Shown here one piece after another: positions 28,085 to 37,673 of a stretch of DNA of 64,000 nucleotides. Source of the stretch: CAWCKS01 sp963796195 (lineage in GTDB: Bacteria; Pseudomonadota; Alphaproteobacteria; Rhizobiales; Xanthobacteraceae). The notes beneath the pieces were generated by a model. That model did no database searches. It was not told the DNA's origin and was given only the letters and a program-made list of their open reading frames with translations. Every line of letters begins with the position of its first letter. Position 1 is the first letter of the stretch. The translations under genes were made by a program, and so were the position numbers. The stretch lies in the NCBI GenBank assembly GCA_963796195.1, contig CAWCKS010000014.1, forward strand, positions 62,001 to 126,000, read 5' to 3'.

Positions 28085-29173
28085 ATGATCACCAACACCC
28101 TCGCGCGCTATTTCGCCCGGCAATATATCGGCGCATCGGTTGCGGTGTTCGCCGGCATCTTCGTGCTGGTGGTGCTGATCGATTATATCGAGATGACACG
28201 CAAGACCGCTGACATCGCCTCGGCCGCGCCGTTGTTGATTGCGCAGACCTCGCTCTATCGCGTGCCACAACTGCTCGAGCGACTGATGCCGTTCTGCGTC
28301 CAGATCGGCGCGATGGCCTGCTACCTGTCGCTGTCGAGGCGTCTCGAACTCGTGGTGGCGCGCGCCGCCGGCGTGTCCGCCTGGCAGATCGTGGCGCCGG
28401 CACTCGCTTGCGCGATCGTCGCCGGCACGCTCGTAACCACGGCCTATAACCCGCTGTCCGCGACGCTCGCCGAACGTGCCAAGCGCATGGAAACCGAGTT
28501 GATGGGCGATCGCGGCGGCGGGCTGCAGGATGCCGCCGGGTTCTGGGTCAACCAGGTCACCAGCGAAGGCCAATCGATCATCAACGCAGCGTCAAGCCGC
28601 GCCGAAGGCACGCTGCTCCTGGGCATCTCGATCTTCCGGCTGACGCCCGATGGCCGCTTGAAGGATCGGATCGAGGCTCGCGAAGCGCAACTCGAGGGCG
28701 GCCACTGGCTGCTCAAGGATGTCCATCGTTACACACTCAACGAACCGGTCGTGAACGAAGACACCTACGTCCTCGCGACGGGGCTCACCCACGAGCAGGT
28801 TCGGGATACCTTCTCCACGCCAGAGACTGTGTCGTTTTGGCAACTTCCGGAGTATATCGCTTCGTCAGAGCATTCGGGAATCACCTCTGCCCGGTATCGT
28901 CTCCAATACCACAAGCTTATCGCGCTGCCGTTTCTGCTCGGGGCAATGGTTTTGCTTGCGTCTTCGGTCAGTCTCAGGTTGTTCCGGCTCGGTGGCGTTC
29001 AGAAAATGATAATTGGTGGCGTGCTCGCCGGCTTTCTGCTCTATGTGCTGCAGAAGATTACTGAAGATCTGAGCAAAGCGGACTTAATGAACCCAATGGT
29101 CGCGGCTTGGCTGCCCGTTTGCGTGGGTAGTCTCACCGGGCTATTGGCCTTGTTGTACCAGGAGGACGGGTAG
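28085..29173 (+). CDS. lptG: LPS export ABC transporter permease LptG
   Basis: This 362-residue partner of LptF has the same layout: helices at about 10-110, the periplasmic domain, then helices at about 270-355. 'L-P-F-L-L-G-A-M-V-L-L-A' and 'G-G-V-Q-K-M-I-I-G-G-V-L-A-G-F' are typical of the C-terminal helices. The ATG at 28085 gives the usual 'N-T-L-A-R-Y-F' start; a TTG at 28067 would add six residues. It lies 15 bases after lptF and is followed three bases later by lptD. Confidence 0.93.
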   Translation: MITNTLARYFARQYIGASVAVFAGIFVLVVLIDYIEMTRKTADIASAAPLLIAQTSLYRVPQLLERLMPFCVQIGAMACYLSLSRRLELVVARAAGVSAWQIVAPALACAIVAGTLVTTAYNPLSATLAERAKRMETELMGDRGGGLQDAAGFWVNQVTSEGQSIINAASSRAEGTLLLGISIFRLTPDGRLKDRIEAREAQLEGGHWLLKDVHRYTLNEPVVNEDTYVLATGLTHEQVRDTFSTPETVSFWQLPEYIASSEHSGITSARYRLQYHKLIALPFLLGAMVLLASSVSLRLFRLGGVQKMIIGGVLAGFLLYVLQKITEDLSKADLMNPMVAAWLPVCVGSLTGLLALLYQEDG

Positions 29174-29176
29174 GTA

Positions 29177-31664
29177 ATGGTGACCGTTGTCACCGCCCGC
29201 CAAGCGATACCTTTTGCCCTCCCGCGACCCACCCCCGTGCGTCGCGCGATGGTTGTTGCGTGGTTGCTGGCCGCACTGTTGGGGCTGGTCGTTGGCGCCG
29301 GCACGGCGATCGCGCCGGCGGCGGCGCAGGGCTTTACCTACAACCCGCTCCCACCGCCACCGCCGAAGCCACCGCACAACCCCGGCGACGACGGCAAGAT
29401 GCTGTTGCAGGCCAACGAGCTCGACTACGACAACGTGCATTCGCAGGTTTCGGCGGTCGGCGGCGTACAGATCTTCTACAACGGCACCGTGCTCGAAGCC
29501 GATCGGGTGATCTACGACCAGAAGACCAAGCGGCTTCACGCCGAAGGCAATGTCCGTCTCACCGATGTCGACGGCAAGGTGACGACGGCGGCCATGCTCG
29601 ATCTCAGTGACGACTATCGCGACGGCTTTGTCGACTCGCTGCGTGTCGATACCGCCGACCAGACGCGCATGGCGGCGACGCGCGCCGACCGCACGCAGGG
29701 CAATTTCACGGTGTTCGAGAGCGGCGTCTACACCGCCTGCGCGGCGTGTAAGGACGATCCGAAGAAGCCGCCGCTGTGGCAGATCAAAGCGGCCCGCATT
29801 ATCCATGACCAGGGCGAGAAGCTGCTCTACTTCGAGAACGCGCGCATCGAGTTCTTCGGCGTGCCGCTCGCCTATATTCCGTACTTCTATGCGCCCGATC
29901 CGACGGTGAAGCGCAAGACCGGCTTCCTGATCCCCTGGGTGATGACGTCGACGAATACCGGCTACGGGGTCGAGATTCCCTATTACTGGACGATCGCGCC
30001 CGACTATGACGCAACATTCATGCCGCGCTTCATGACCAAGCAGGGCGTGCTGCTGCAAGGTGAATTCCGCCAGCGCACCATCGATGGCTCCTATCAGATC
30101 CGCGCTTATGGCATCGACCAGCTCGACAAGGCCGCTTTCGGGACGACGGCGCCCGGCTACCGCGACCTTCGCGGCGCCATCGAAACCAAGGGCCAATTTT
30201 CACTGAACGAGCGCTGGTTCTGGGGCTGGGACGGCACGGTGGTGAGCGACAAGACGTTCTTCCAGGATTACTCGGTCGGGCCGTTCCGCAACCTGCTGGC
30301 AACCTTTGCAAACCCGACGCTGGAAGCGACCTCCGACCTCTACCTGACCGGCGTCGGCAATCGCAGCTTCTTCGACGCGCGCACCATCTATTATTACGGC
30401 CTCTCCGCATCGGACAATCAGAACGAGATCCCGGTCATTCATCCGGTGATCGACTATTCGAACGTCATGAATCGGAACCTCCTTGGCGGCGAGTTGAGCT
30501 ACAAGGGCAATTTCACCAGCCTGACGCGGCAATCGGCCTCGTTCGATGCAATCTCGAACGTTGCCGTCCTCAACGGCTGGTGCATGCCGACCTCGGCCGA
30601 TCCGACGGTGAAGACCCCCGCCAACTGTCTGTTGCGCGGCGTGCCCGGCACCTACACCCGCCTCTCCGTCGAGGCCGACTGGCGGCGCTCCTTCATCGAT
30701 CCGTACGGCCAGATCTGGACGCCATTCGCGTCGCTCCGCGCCGACCTCGCCAATGTCGACATCGCCAACCAGCCCGGCGTCTCCAACTTCCTGAAGCCCG
30801 GCAACTCCACGCTCGGCACCGTGATGCCGACGGTCGGCCTCGAATACAAATATCCGTTCATCAACGTGCAGCCGTGGGGCACGCAGACGATCACGCCGAT
30901 CGCGCAGATCATCGTGCGGCCCAATGAACCGCATGCCGGCCAGATGCCGAACGAAGATGCGCAGAGCCTGGTGTTCGACGACTCCAACCTGTTCCGCGTC
31001 AACAAGTTCAGCGGGTGGGATCGCGAGGAAGGCGGCGGCCGCGCCAATGTCGGCATTCAGGCGACCACGCAATTTGACCGTGGCGGCTACATCAACGCGC
31101 TGTTCGGTCAGTCCTACCAGCTGTTCGGGACCAACTCGTTTGCGGTTGCCGACACCGTCAACACCGGCGTCGAACTCCGGCCTGCAGAGCCGTCAATCCG
31201 ACTATGTCGGCGCCATCTCCTACCAGCCGAGCGGCAGGCTCATGGTCTCGGCGCGCACGCGGCTCGACGAACGCACGCTCGACATGCAGCGGCTGGAACT
31301 GGAGACCCGCGCGAACTTCGACCGCTGGTCCGTCAGCCTGTTGTACGGCAACTATGCGCCACAGCCCGATCTTGGCTTCCTCAACCGGCGCGAGGGCATG
31401 CTCGGGACCGTCTCCTTCAAGTTCGCGCCGAACTGGGTGGCTTCGGGCGGCCTGCGCTACGACCTGCACAACAACACGGTCAACGAGACCATCGTCGGCG
31501 CCGGCTATGTCGACGATTGCTTCGTGCTGGCCGTGAACTACGTTACCGATTACGCGTACGCCGGCACCACGACGATTGATCACCGGGTCATGTTGCAGCT
31601 CGGATTGCGCACGATCGGCAATACCGCGATCTCGCAATCGGTCAGCGCGCTGGGCGGCCAATGA
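29177..31664 (+). CDS. lptD: LPS-assembly outer-membrane protein LptD (one apparent frameshift)
   Basis: The 828-residue protein (after correction) has a signal peptide and a Pro-rich linker. An OstA/LptA-like beta-jellyroll follows at about 75-200 ('A-N-E-L-D-Y-D', 'G-N-V-R-L-T-D-V-D-G-K'). The LptD barrel runs from about 220 to the C-terminus. It receives LPS from LptA/C and inserts it in the outer leaflet with LptE. The frame breaks at about 31171 and resumes with 'S-G-L-Q-S-R-Q-S-D-Y-V-G-A-I-S-Y-Q-P'; one extra base explains it. The end at 31664 keeps the barrel complete. Confidence 0.92.
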
Positions 31665-31794
31665 GTTTGAACGCATGCCCTGGCGCGTTCATGTGTTCGT
31701 GTATTGCGCATCGCTCACTCCGCTCGTGTATTGAACGGACTGGTATCGCGGGGGCGAGCAAGGCCGGTGAGGCCGCTTAACGACGGATTCTCGA

Positions 31795-32748
31795 ATGCGA
31801 GCGAACCCTGGCAATGCCGGAATTCTGAGGCCGATGCTGGCGCGCACTGTCGCGGGCCTGTTGCTGCTCGTGGTCGCGCTCGCCGCAGGACCGGCACGGG
31901 CCCAGACGATCATGGCGATGGTCAACGGCGACCCCATCACCGCATTCGACGTCGATCAACGCATCAAGCTTGTCAAGCTGACCGAGCACAAGGTGGTGAC
32001 CCAGAAGGAAGCGCTGGAGATCCTCATCGGCGAGCGCGCCAAGATGAAGGAAGGCAAGCGCTTCGGGCTGGATTTGAGCGCGAGCGAGGTCGACGAGCAG
32101 TTCGAAGCGATGGCCAGGCGAATGAAGGTCCCCACCGAGCAGCTGGCGAAGGCGCTCGAGCAACAGGGTATCCGCCCTGAATCGCTCAAGGCCCGGATCA
32201 AGGCAGACTTCATCTGGCAGCAGCTGGTGCGCGGACGCTTCACGCAGAGCCTGCTGGTCGGCGAGAAAGAAATCCAGGCAGCGATGAACGCCAATGGCGC
32301 AGCCAAGCCCGACGACAGCAACAGCTTTGAATATTCGATGCGGCCGGTGGTTCTGCTGGTAACCAAGAGCGCGGAGACCTCCTCGGTCGATATGCGCCGC
32401 AAGGAAGCGGAGGCGCTGCGCGCCCGCATCCAGACCTGCGACGAGGCCAAGGAGATCTTTCACAATCTGCGCGATGCAGTGATCCGCGACCCCGTGCAGA
32501 AGACCTCGGCCGATATCCCGGAGTCGCTGCGCGGCGTGCTCGATGCCACGCCGATCGGTCACCTGACCGCGCCCGAGGTGACCCGGCAAGGCGTTGAAAT
32601 GGTGGCGCTGTGCGACAAGAAGCCGACCACGATCAATTCACCGCAGAAGCGCGACATGCGCGACAAGCTGTTCCAGCGCAAGTTCGACGCGCTGTCGGCG
32701 AAATACCTCGCCGAGATCAGGCGAACCTCGATGATCGAATATCGCTGA
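31795..32748 (+). CDS. surA: SurA N-terminal domain protein (periplasmic chaperone / PPIase)
   Basis: The 317-residue protein has a signal peptide ending at 'A-R-A-Q' about residue 36. A SurA N-terminal domain follows ('I-M-A-M-V-N-G-D-P-I-T-A-F-D-V-D-Q-R', then helical repeats). The second half contains a degenerate parvulin-type region. SurA escorts outer-membrane proteins, LptD being a major client, so its position between lptD and pdxA makes sense. The ATG at 31795 or an internal ATG at 31834 could be the start. It overlaps pdxA by one base (TGATG). Confidence 0.85.
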   Translation: MRANPGNAGILRPMLARTVAGLLLLVVALAAGPARAQTIMAMVNGDPITAFDVDQRIKLVKLTEHKVVTQKEALEILIGERAKMKEGKRFGLDLSASEVDEQFEAMARRMKVPTEQLAKALEQQGIRPESLKARIKADFIWQQLVRGRFTQSLLVGEKEIQAAMNANGAAKPDDSNSFEYSMRPVVLLVTKSAETSSVDMRRKEAEALRARIQTCDEAKEIFHNLRDAVIRDPVQKTSADIPESLRGVLDATPIGHLTAPEVTRQGVEMVALCDKKPTTINSPQKRDMRDKLFQRKFDALSAKYLAEIRRTSMIEYR

Positions 32749-33770
32749 TGGGCACGCCACCGGCAAAGCCGCTTGCGCTGAGCTTTGGCGAGCCGGCCGG
32801 GATCGGCCCCGACATCGCGCTGGCAAGCTGGCTGCAGCGGCGCGAGGCCGCGCTGCCGCCGTTCTACCTGCTGGGTGATGCCGCAGCCCTGGAGCGCCGA
32901 GCCAACCGGTTAGGCCTCGACGTCCCGCTCGCCGAAGTCGACGCCAACGAAGCGATCGCGACCTTCGATCGCGCGCTGCCGGTGGTCGACATCGGCGTCC
33001 GTGCCACCGCCGAACCGGGCCAGCCCGATGCATCGAGCGCGCCAACTGCAATCACCGCGATCACGCGCGCGGTCGCCGACGTCACGGCCGGCCGCGCGAG
33101 CGCCGTCGTGACCAACCCGATCGCGAAAAGCGTGCTTTATGCCGCGGGCTTCAAGCATCCCGGCCACACCGAGTTCCTCGCCGAGCTCGCCGCCTCGGGC
33201 GGCGCCGTGCCGCATCCGGTGATGATGCTGTGGTCGGAAACGCTTGCCGTCGTGCCGGTGACGATCCACCTGCCGCTGCGCGAGGCGATCACCGCGCTGA
33301 CCACCGAGTTGATCGTGAAGACCTGTCAAATCACCGCGGCTGACTTGCGAACACGGTTTGGCCTCGCGCGACCGCGCCTTGCGCTCTCCGGCCTGAACCC
33401 GCATGCCGGTGAAGATGGCTCGCTCGGCACGGAGGACCAAACAATCATCGCGCCGGCGGTGGCCAGGCTCCGCGCCTCCGGTCTCGACGTCCGCGGTCCG
33501 CTGCCGGCCGACACCATGTTCCACGCTGCCGCGCGCAAGACCTATGACTGTGCGGTCTGCATGTATCACGACCAGGCGCTGATCCCGATCAAGACGCTGG
33601 CGTTCGAGGACGGCGTCAACGTCACGCTCGGTCTGCCGTTCGTGCGCACCTCGCCCGACCACGGCACCGCCTTCGACATCGCCGGTACCGGGCGCGCCAA
33701 TCCGTCGAGCCTGATCGCGGCGCTGAAGCTCGCCGCGCGCATGACATCAGTCGCTGCCGCCGCGACATGA
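32748..33770 (+). CDS. pdxA: 4-hydroxythreonine-4-phosphate dehydrogenase
   Basis: The 340-residue PdxA has 'L-S-F-G-E-P-A-G-I-G-P-D', 'V-T-N-P-I-A-K', the metal-binding 'G-H-T-E-F-L-A-E', 'L-S-G-L-N-P-H-A-G-E-D-G' and 'Y-H-D-Q-A-L-I-P-I-K'. It oxidises 4-phosphohydroxy-threonine with NAD in pyridoxal phosphate synthesis. The ATG overlaps the surA stop; a longer frame back to 32610 lies inside surA. Its own stop overlaps the ksgA start (ATGA), indicating coupling. Confidence 0.95.
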   Translation: MGTPPAKPLALSFGEPAGIGPDIALASWLQRREAALPPFYLLGDAAALERRANRLGLDVPLAEVDANEAIATFDRALPVVDIGVRATAEPGQPDASSAPTAITAITRAVADVTAGRASAVVTNPIAKSVLYAAGFKHPGHTEFLAELAASGGAVPHPVMMLWSETLAVVPVTIHLPLREAITALTTELIVKTCQITAADLRTRFGLARPRLALSGLNPHAGEDGSLGTEDQTIIAPAVARLRASGLDVRGPLPADTMFHAAARKTYDCAVCMYHDQALIPIKTLAFEDGVNVTLGLPFVRTSPDHGTAFDIAGTGRANPSSLIAALKLAARMTSVAAAAT

Positions 33771-34639
33771 GCGCCATCGACGAGCTGCCGCCGCTCCGCG
33801 AGGTGATTCGGCGGCACGGTCTGTCGGCCAAAAAATCGCTCGGCCAGAATTTCCTGCTCGATCTCAATCTCACGGCACGCATCGCACGCGCCGCAGGCGA
33901 TCTGTCGCAAGCGACCGTGGTCGAGATCGGCCCCGGGCCCGGCGGCCTGACGCGCGCGCTGCTCGCACTCGGCGCCAGGCGCGTGATCGCGATCGAGCGC
34001 GACGAGCGCGCCGTCGCAGCGCTCGAGGAGATCGGACAAAAGTATCCCGGCCGCCTCACCATCGTCGCCGCCGACGCCATGACGTTCGATCCACGGCCGC
34101 TGCTCGGCACCGCGCGTGCAAAGATCGTCGCCAACCTGCCGTACAACATCGCGACACCGCTCTTGATCGGCTGGCTCAGCACCGAGCCGTGGCCGCCGTG
34201 GTTCGACGTGATGATCCTGATGTTCCAGCGCGAGGTGGCGATGCGCATCGTCGCCGAGGTCGGCGAAGACGCCTATGGCCGGCTCGCGGTCTTTGCCGGC
34301 TGGCGCACCGAGGCGAAAATCCTGTTCGACGTCGCGCCGTCCGCGTTCGTGCCGCCACCCAAGGTGACGTCATCGGTGGTGCGGCTCATCCCGCGCCCGG
34401 CGCCCGAGCCCTGTCCTCGCGAGCTATTGGAGAAGCTCACCGAAGCCGCGTTCGGTCAGCGCCGCAAGATGCTGCGGCAAAGCCTCAAATCAACAGGTGT
34501 CGATCCGGCGCTGTTGCTCGCGGCCGCCGGGATCGATCCCACCCAGCGCGCCGAAACGGTACCGGTATCGGGCTTTGTTGCCATGGCGAACCAATTGGCC
34601 CATATACGCGGCGAACGAACTTCGCCCGCGAGCACCTGA
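33767..34639 (+). CDS. ksgA: 16S rRNA (adenine1518-N6/adenine1519-N6)-dimethyltransferase
   Basis: The 290-residue KsgA/RsmA has 'K-S-L-G-Q-N-F-L-L-D', the SAM-binding 'V-E-I-G-P-G-P-G-G-L-T-R-A-L', and the catalytic N-L-P-Y motif in 'I-V-A-N-L-P-Y-N-I-A-T-P'. It dimethylates two adjacent adenines in helix 45 of 16S rRNA late in 30S assembly. It is co-transcribed with pdxA, a very common neighbour pair. Confidence 0.96.
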   Translation: MSAIDELPPLREVIRRHGLSAKKSLGQNFLLDLNLTARIARAAGDLSQATVVEIGPGPGGLTRALLALGARRVIAIERDERAVAALEEIGQKYPGRLTIVAADAMTFDPRPLLGTARAKIVANLPYNIATPLLIGWLSTEPWPPWFDVMILMFQREVAMRIVAEVGEDAYGRLAVFAGWRTEAKILFDVAPSAFVPPPKVTSSVVRLIPRPAPEPCPRELLEKLTEAAFGQRRKMLRQSLKSTGVDPALLLAAAGIDPTQRAETVPVSGFVAMANQLAHIRGERTSPAST

Positions 34640-34643
34640 AACG

Positions 34644-35120
34644 ATGGACGTTCTTGTTGTCATCGACATGCAGGTCGGATTGCTCGACGGCTCGCCCAAG
34701 CACGATCTGCAGGGCGTCATCGCCAGGATCAATCAGCTTGCGGCGATTGTCCGCGAGCGTGGTGGCAAGGTGATCTGGGTCCAGCATTGCGGACCGAAGG
34801 GAACTGACTTCGCGCCGGGCCAGCCGGGCTGGAATTTTCTCCCGGAGCTGCAACGCGCGGATAGCGACATCGTGGTGCCGAAGACGCTCAACGACGCGTT
34901 TGCCGGAACCGACCTGCAGGCGCGGCTGCAACAGCTGACACCGGACCGGCTGCTGATCGCGGGCTGGGCGACCGATTTCTGCATCGATGCCACGCTGCGC
35001 TCGGCGGTCTCGCACGGTCACAACGTCGTCGCCGTTAGCGACGCGCAAACGCTGGCCGATCGCCCGCACCTCGACGCGGTGAGCGTGATCCGTCACCACA
35101 CCTGGGTGTGGGCCAACTGA
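34644..35120 (+). CDS. Isochorismatase-fold cysteine hydrolase
   Basis: The 158-residue protein has the isochorismatase-like triad: Asp in 'V-V-I-D-M-Q-V-G' (residue 9), Lys in 'V-P-K-T-L-N-D-A-F' and Cys in 'T-D-F-C-I-D-A-T', with the cis-peptide 'G-W-A-T-D' before it. Members hydrolyse amides such as nicotinamide or N-carbamoyl compounds; the substrate here is unknown. The start is the ATG at 34644, five bases after the ksgA stop, so it may belong to that operon. Confidence 0.85.
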   Translation: MDVLVVIDMQVGLLDGSPKHDLQGVIARINQLAAIVRERGGKVIWVQHCGPKGTDFAPGQPGWNFLPELQRADSDIVVPKTLNDAFAGTDLQARLQQLTPDRLLIAGWATDFCIDATLRSAVSHGHNVVAVSDAQTLADRPHLDAVSVIRHHTWVWAN

Positions 35121-35182
35121 TCGCACAGGCGTCCATCCACGTCGTGACGACTGCCGAGTTGATGGCGGAGCCCGCCTGAGCC

Positions 35183-35953
35183 CTACGCCGCGTAGTAACC
35201 GCCATCGATGATGTGCGAGGCGCCGGTCATGAACGACGCCTTCTCCGAGCACATCCACACTACCGCTTCGGCGATTTCCTCCGGCAAGCCGAGCCGGTTC
35301 ATCGGCACCTTTTCCATCAGCTGATCGTAGCGCGTCTTCATGGTCTCATCGGTCATCGGCGTCTTGATGTAGCCGGGATTGACGCAGTTCACGCGGATCT
35401 TGTCCTTGGCGTACTCCATCGCCGCGGTCTTGGTGATGCCCACCACGCCGTGCTTGGCCGCCACGTAATGCGACGCGGTCGGCAGACCGACGAGGCCCGC
35501 AATCGACGCGGTATTGACGATCGCCCCGCCGGTGCCCTGCTTCAGCATCTGCTCGATCTCGTGCTTCATGCACAGGAACACGCCGGTCAGGTTGACTGCG
35601 AGCATGCCGTCGAACGACTCGCGGCTCATCTCGTGGGTGCGCTGGCCGGTCGGGCCGACCGCGCGGCCGGAGATGCCGGCGTTGTTGAAGGCGCAGTCGA
35701 TCTTGCCGAACGCTGCAACCGTGCGCGCCACCATCGCCGCGACCTCGGTCTCCTTGGTGACGTCGCCACCGATCGCGATGGCCTGGCCGCCGGCGGCATT
35801 GATCAGCGCCACGGTCTCCGCAATCCCGGCCTCGGCGCGATCAGAGACGGCAACCCGCGCGCCCTCCTTGCTCATCGCCAGCGCCGTCGCGCGGCCGATG
35901 CCCGACGCGCCGCCCGTCACCAGCGCCGCCTTGCCTTCGAGGATGCCCGCCAT
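35183..35953 (-). CDS. SDR family oxidoreductase
   Basis: The 256-residue classical short-chain dehydrogenase has the cofactor motif T-G-G-A-S-G-I-G at 14-21, 'N-N-A-G' near 92, Ser in 'V-N-T-A-S-I' and the catalytic Y-V-A-A-K. 'V-N-C-V-N-P-G-Y-I-K-T-P-M' follows. An Asp after the second strand (S-D-R) suggests preference for NAD. The substrate is unknown. It stands alone between the isochorismatase-fold gene and gmk. Confidence 0.87.
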   Translation of the reverse strand: MAGILEGKAALVTGGASGIGRATALAMSKEGARVAVSDRAEAGIAETVALINAAGGQAIAIGGDVTKETEVAAMVARTVAAFGKIDCAFNNAGISGRAVGPTGQRTHEMSRESFDGMLAVNLTGVFLCMKHEIEQMLKQGTGGAIVNTASIAGLVGLPTASHYVAAKHGVVGITKTAAMEYAKDKIRVNCVNPGYIKTPMTDETMKTRYDQLMEKVPMNRLGLPEEIAEAVVWMCSEKASFMTGASHIIDGGYYAA

Positions 35954-36020
35954 TTTTGTCTCCCTTTGTTGTTCTCGTTATTTCGCAGGGAGGAAGTAAA
36001 GGCGATGAATGCGCTTTTGT

Positions 36021-36689
36021 CTACAACTGGCGCTGCAGGTCGCGCACGAACTCGACCAGCCCGATTTGTCGCACGCGCTTGAGCCGTTCCGCCTTCAGGA
36101 TCGACTGCACGTCGGTGAATGCGTCGTCGATCTTGCGGTTGACGACGATGTAGTCGTACTCCGCCCAGTGGCTCATCTCGTGGGCCGCGCGGCTCATGCG
36201 GCCCTTGATCACTGCGTCGGAATCCTGGGCGCGCGTGTGCAGCCGCTTTTCGAGATCGGCGGCCGACGGCGGCAGGATGAACACCGAAACGACGTCCTGG
36301 CCTGCGGTGGCGCGCAGCTGCTGGGTGCCCTGCCAGTCGATGTCAAACAGCACGTCCTGCCCTGCCGCGAGCGCCGTCTGCACCGCAGCGCGCGGCGTAC
36401 CGTAAAAATGGTCGAACACCGGGGCGTGCTCGAGCAGATCGCCGCCCTTCACCATCTTGTCAAAGCGCGCCTTGTCGATGAAGAAGTAATCTTTGCCGTC
36501 GACCTCGCCCGGCCGCATCGCCCGCGTGGTAACCGACACCGACATCCGCAAATCCGGATTCTCCGCCATCAGCCGCCGCGCCAGCGTGGTCTTGCCGGCG
36601 CCTGACGGCGACGACAGCACGAACATCAGGCCGCGGCGCTTGAGATGCGCATCGCCTTTCGCAGTCGCGCGCTCCGGCTTCTTACTCAA
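36021..36689 (-). CDS. gmk: Guanylate kinase
   Basis: The 222-residue protein has the P-loop 'S-S-P-S-G-A-G-K-T-T', GMP-binding 'S-V-S-V-T-T-R-A-M-R-P-G-E-V-D-G-K-D-Y' and 'V-L-F-D-I-D-W-Q-G'. It phosphorylates GMP to GDP. It overlaps the end of yicC by eight bases, the usual pair in proteobacteria. An N-terminal Lys-rich extension of about 18 residues precedes the P-loop strand. Confidence 0.96.
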   Translation of the reverse strand: MSKKPERATAKGDAHLKRRGLMFVLSSPSGAGKTTLARRLMAENPDLRMSVSVTTRAMRPGEVDGKDYFFIDKARFDKMVKGGDLLEHAPVFDHFYGTPRAAVQTALAAGQDVLFDIDWQGTQQLRATAGQDVVSVFILPPSAADLEKRLHTRAQDSDAVIKGRMSRAAHEMSHWAEYDYIVVNRKIDDAFTDVQSILKAERLKRVRQIGLVEFVRDLQRQL

Positions 36690-37569
36690 GGTTCTGCACT
36701 TGCTCCCTGAACTGCTCGACCACGCTCTTCAGTTCGAGCCCGATGTTGGTCAGCTCGAGGTCATTCGACTTCGAGCAGGTGGTGTTGACCTCGCGGTTGA
36801 ACTCCTGCGCCAGGAAATCGAGCCGCCGACCGATCGCGCCGCCCTTGCCAAGCAACTCGCGCACCTGCGCCACATGCGAGCCGATGCGGTCGAGCTCCTC
36901 GCGGACGTCGGCCTTTGCCGCGATCATGATCGCTTCCTGATGCAGGCGGTCAGGGTCGAAGCGGTCGGAGGTTTCCAGCAAAGCCGCGACCTGCTCGGCG
37001 AGCCGCGCCTTGATCGCCTCGGGCCGCCGGCCCGCGGCGGTCTCGGCGAGGTGCGACAGCCTGTCAATGTCGTCGAGCCGTTGCGTCAGGATGCGGCCAA
37101 GCTCGGTGCCCTCGCGGCGGCGCATGTCGACGAGGCTTTTGAGCGCCTGCTCGAAGCCTGCAGCGACTGCGGCTTCCGCGGCGCTGCGGTCGCCCTCATT
37201 GTCCTCGGGCTCGACCACTTCGATAACGCCCTTGATGGCCAGGATGCCGTCGACCGTCGGCCGCGGCGATGCGTAGCGCGCGGCCAGATCGTTCGCGGCT
37301 TTCATCACCGCGCCCAGCACCTCGTCGTTGATGCGGATTGTTGGCGCCGACGTTGTCCGCTTCACGTTGAGGTTGGCATAGACGGTGCCGCGCGCCAGCA
37401 GTTCGGTGGCGCGCTTGCGCACCGCGGGCTCGACCGCGTCCCAACCCGGCGGCAACCGGGTGCGAAAGTCAAAGCCCTTGGCGTTGACGGATTTCAGTTC
37501 CCACTCGAACAGGAACGGACCGGCGGCCCCATGGCTGCGCGCAAAGCCGGTCATGCTGGACAACGCCAT
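36682..37569 (-). CDS. yicC: YicC/YloC family endoribonuclease
   Basis: This 295-residue protein of the YicC family starts with 'S-S-M-T-G-F-A-R' and ends with the conserved 'N-R-E-V-N-T-T-C-S-K-S-N-D-x-E-x-T' and 'V-E-Q-F-R-E-Q-V-Q-N-L-E'. YicC proteins cut RNA and affect small-RNA turnover. Its neighbours mltG upstream and gmk downstream are standard for rhizobia. Confidence 0.92.
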   Translation of the reverse strand: MALSSMTGFARSHGAAGPFLFEWELKSVNAKGFDFRTRLPPGWDAVEPAVRKRATELLARGTVYANLNVKRTTSAPTIRINDEVLGAVMKAANDLAARYASPRPTVDGILAIKGVIEVVEPEDNEGDRSAAEAAVAAGFEQALKSLVDMRRREGTELGRILTQRLDDIDRLSHLAETAAGRRPEAIKARLAEQVAALLETSDRFDPDRLHQEAIMIAAKADVREELDRIGSHVAQVRELLGKGGAIGRRLDFLAQEFNREVNTTCSKSNDLELTNIGLELKSVVEQFREQVQNLE

Positions 37570-37673
37570 GGCAAATATCTCGGAAAATGGCCGCTCGTGA
37601 TGTCAAATTCGCGTTGGTAAGCTTAGCACGAAGCCGCCGCAACCGGTCCGGCTCCGAAAACGGAGCCACGAGA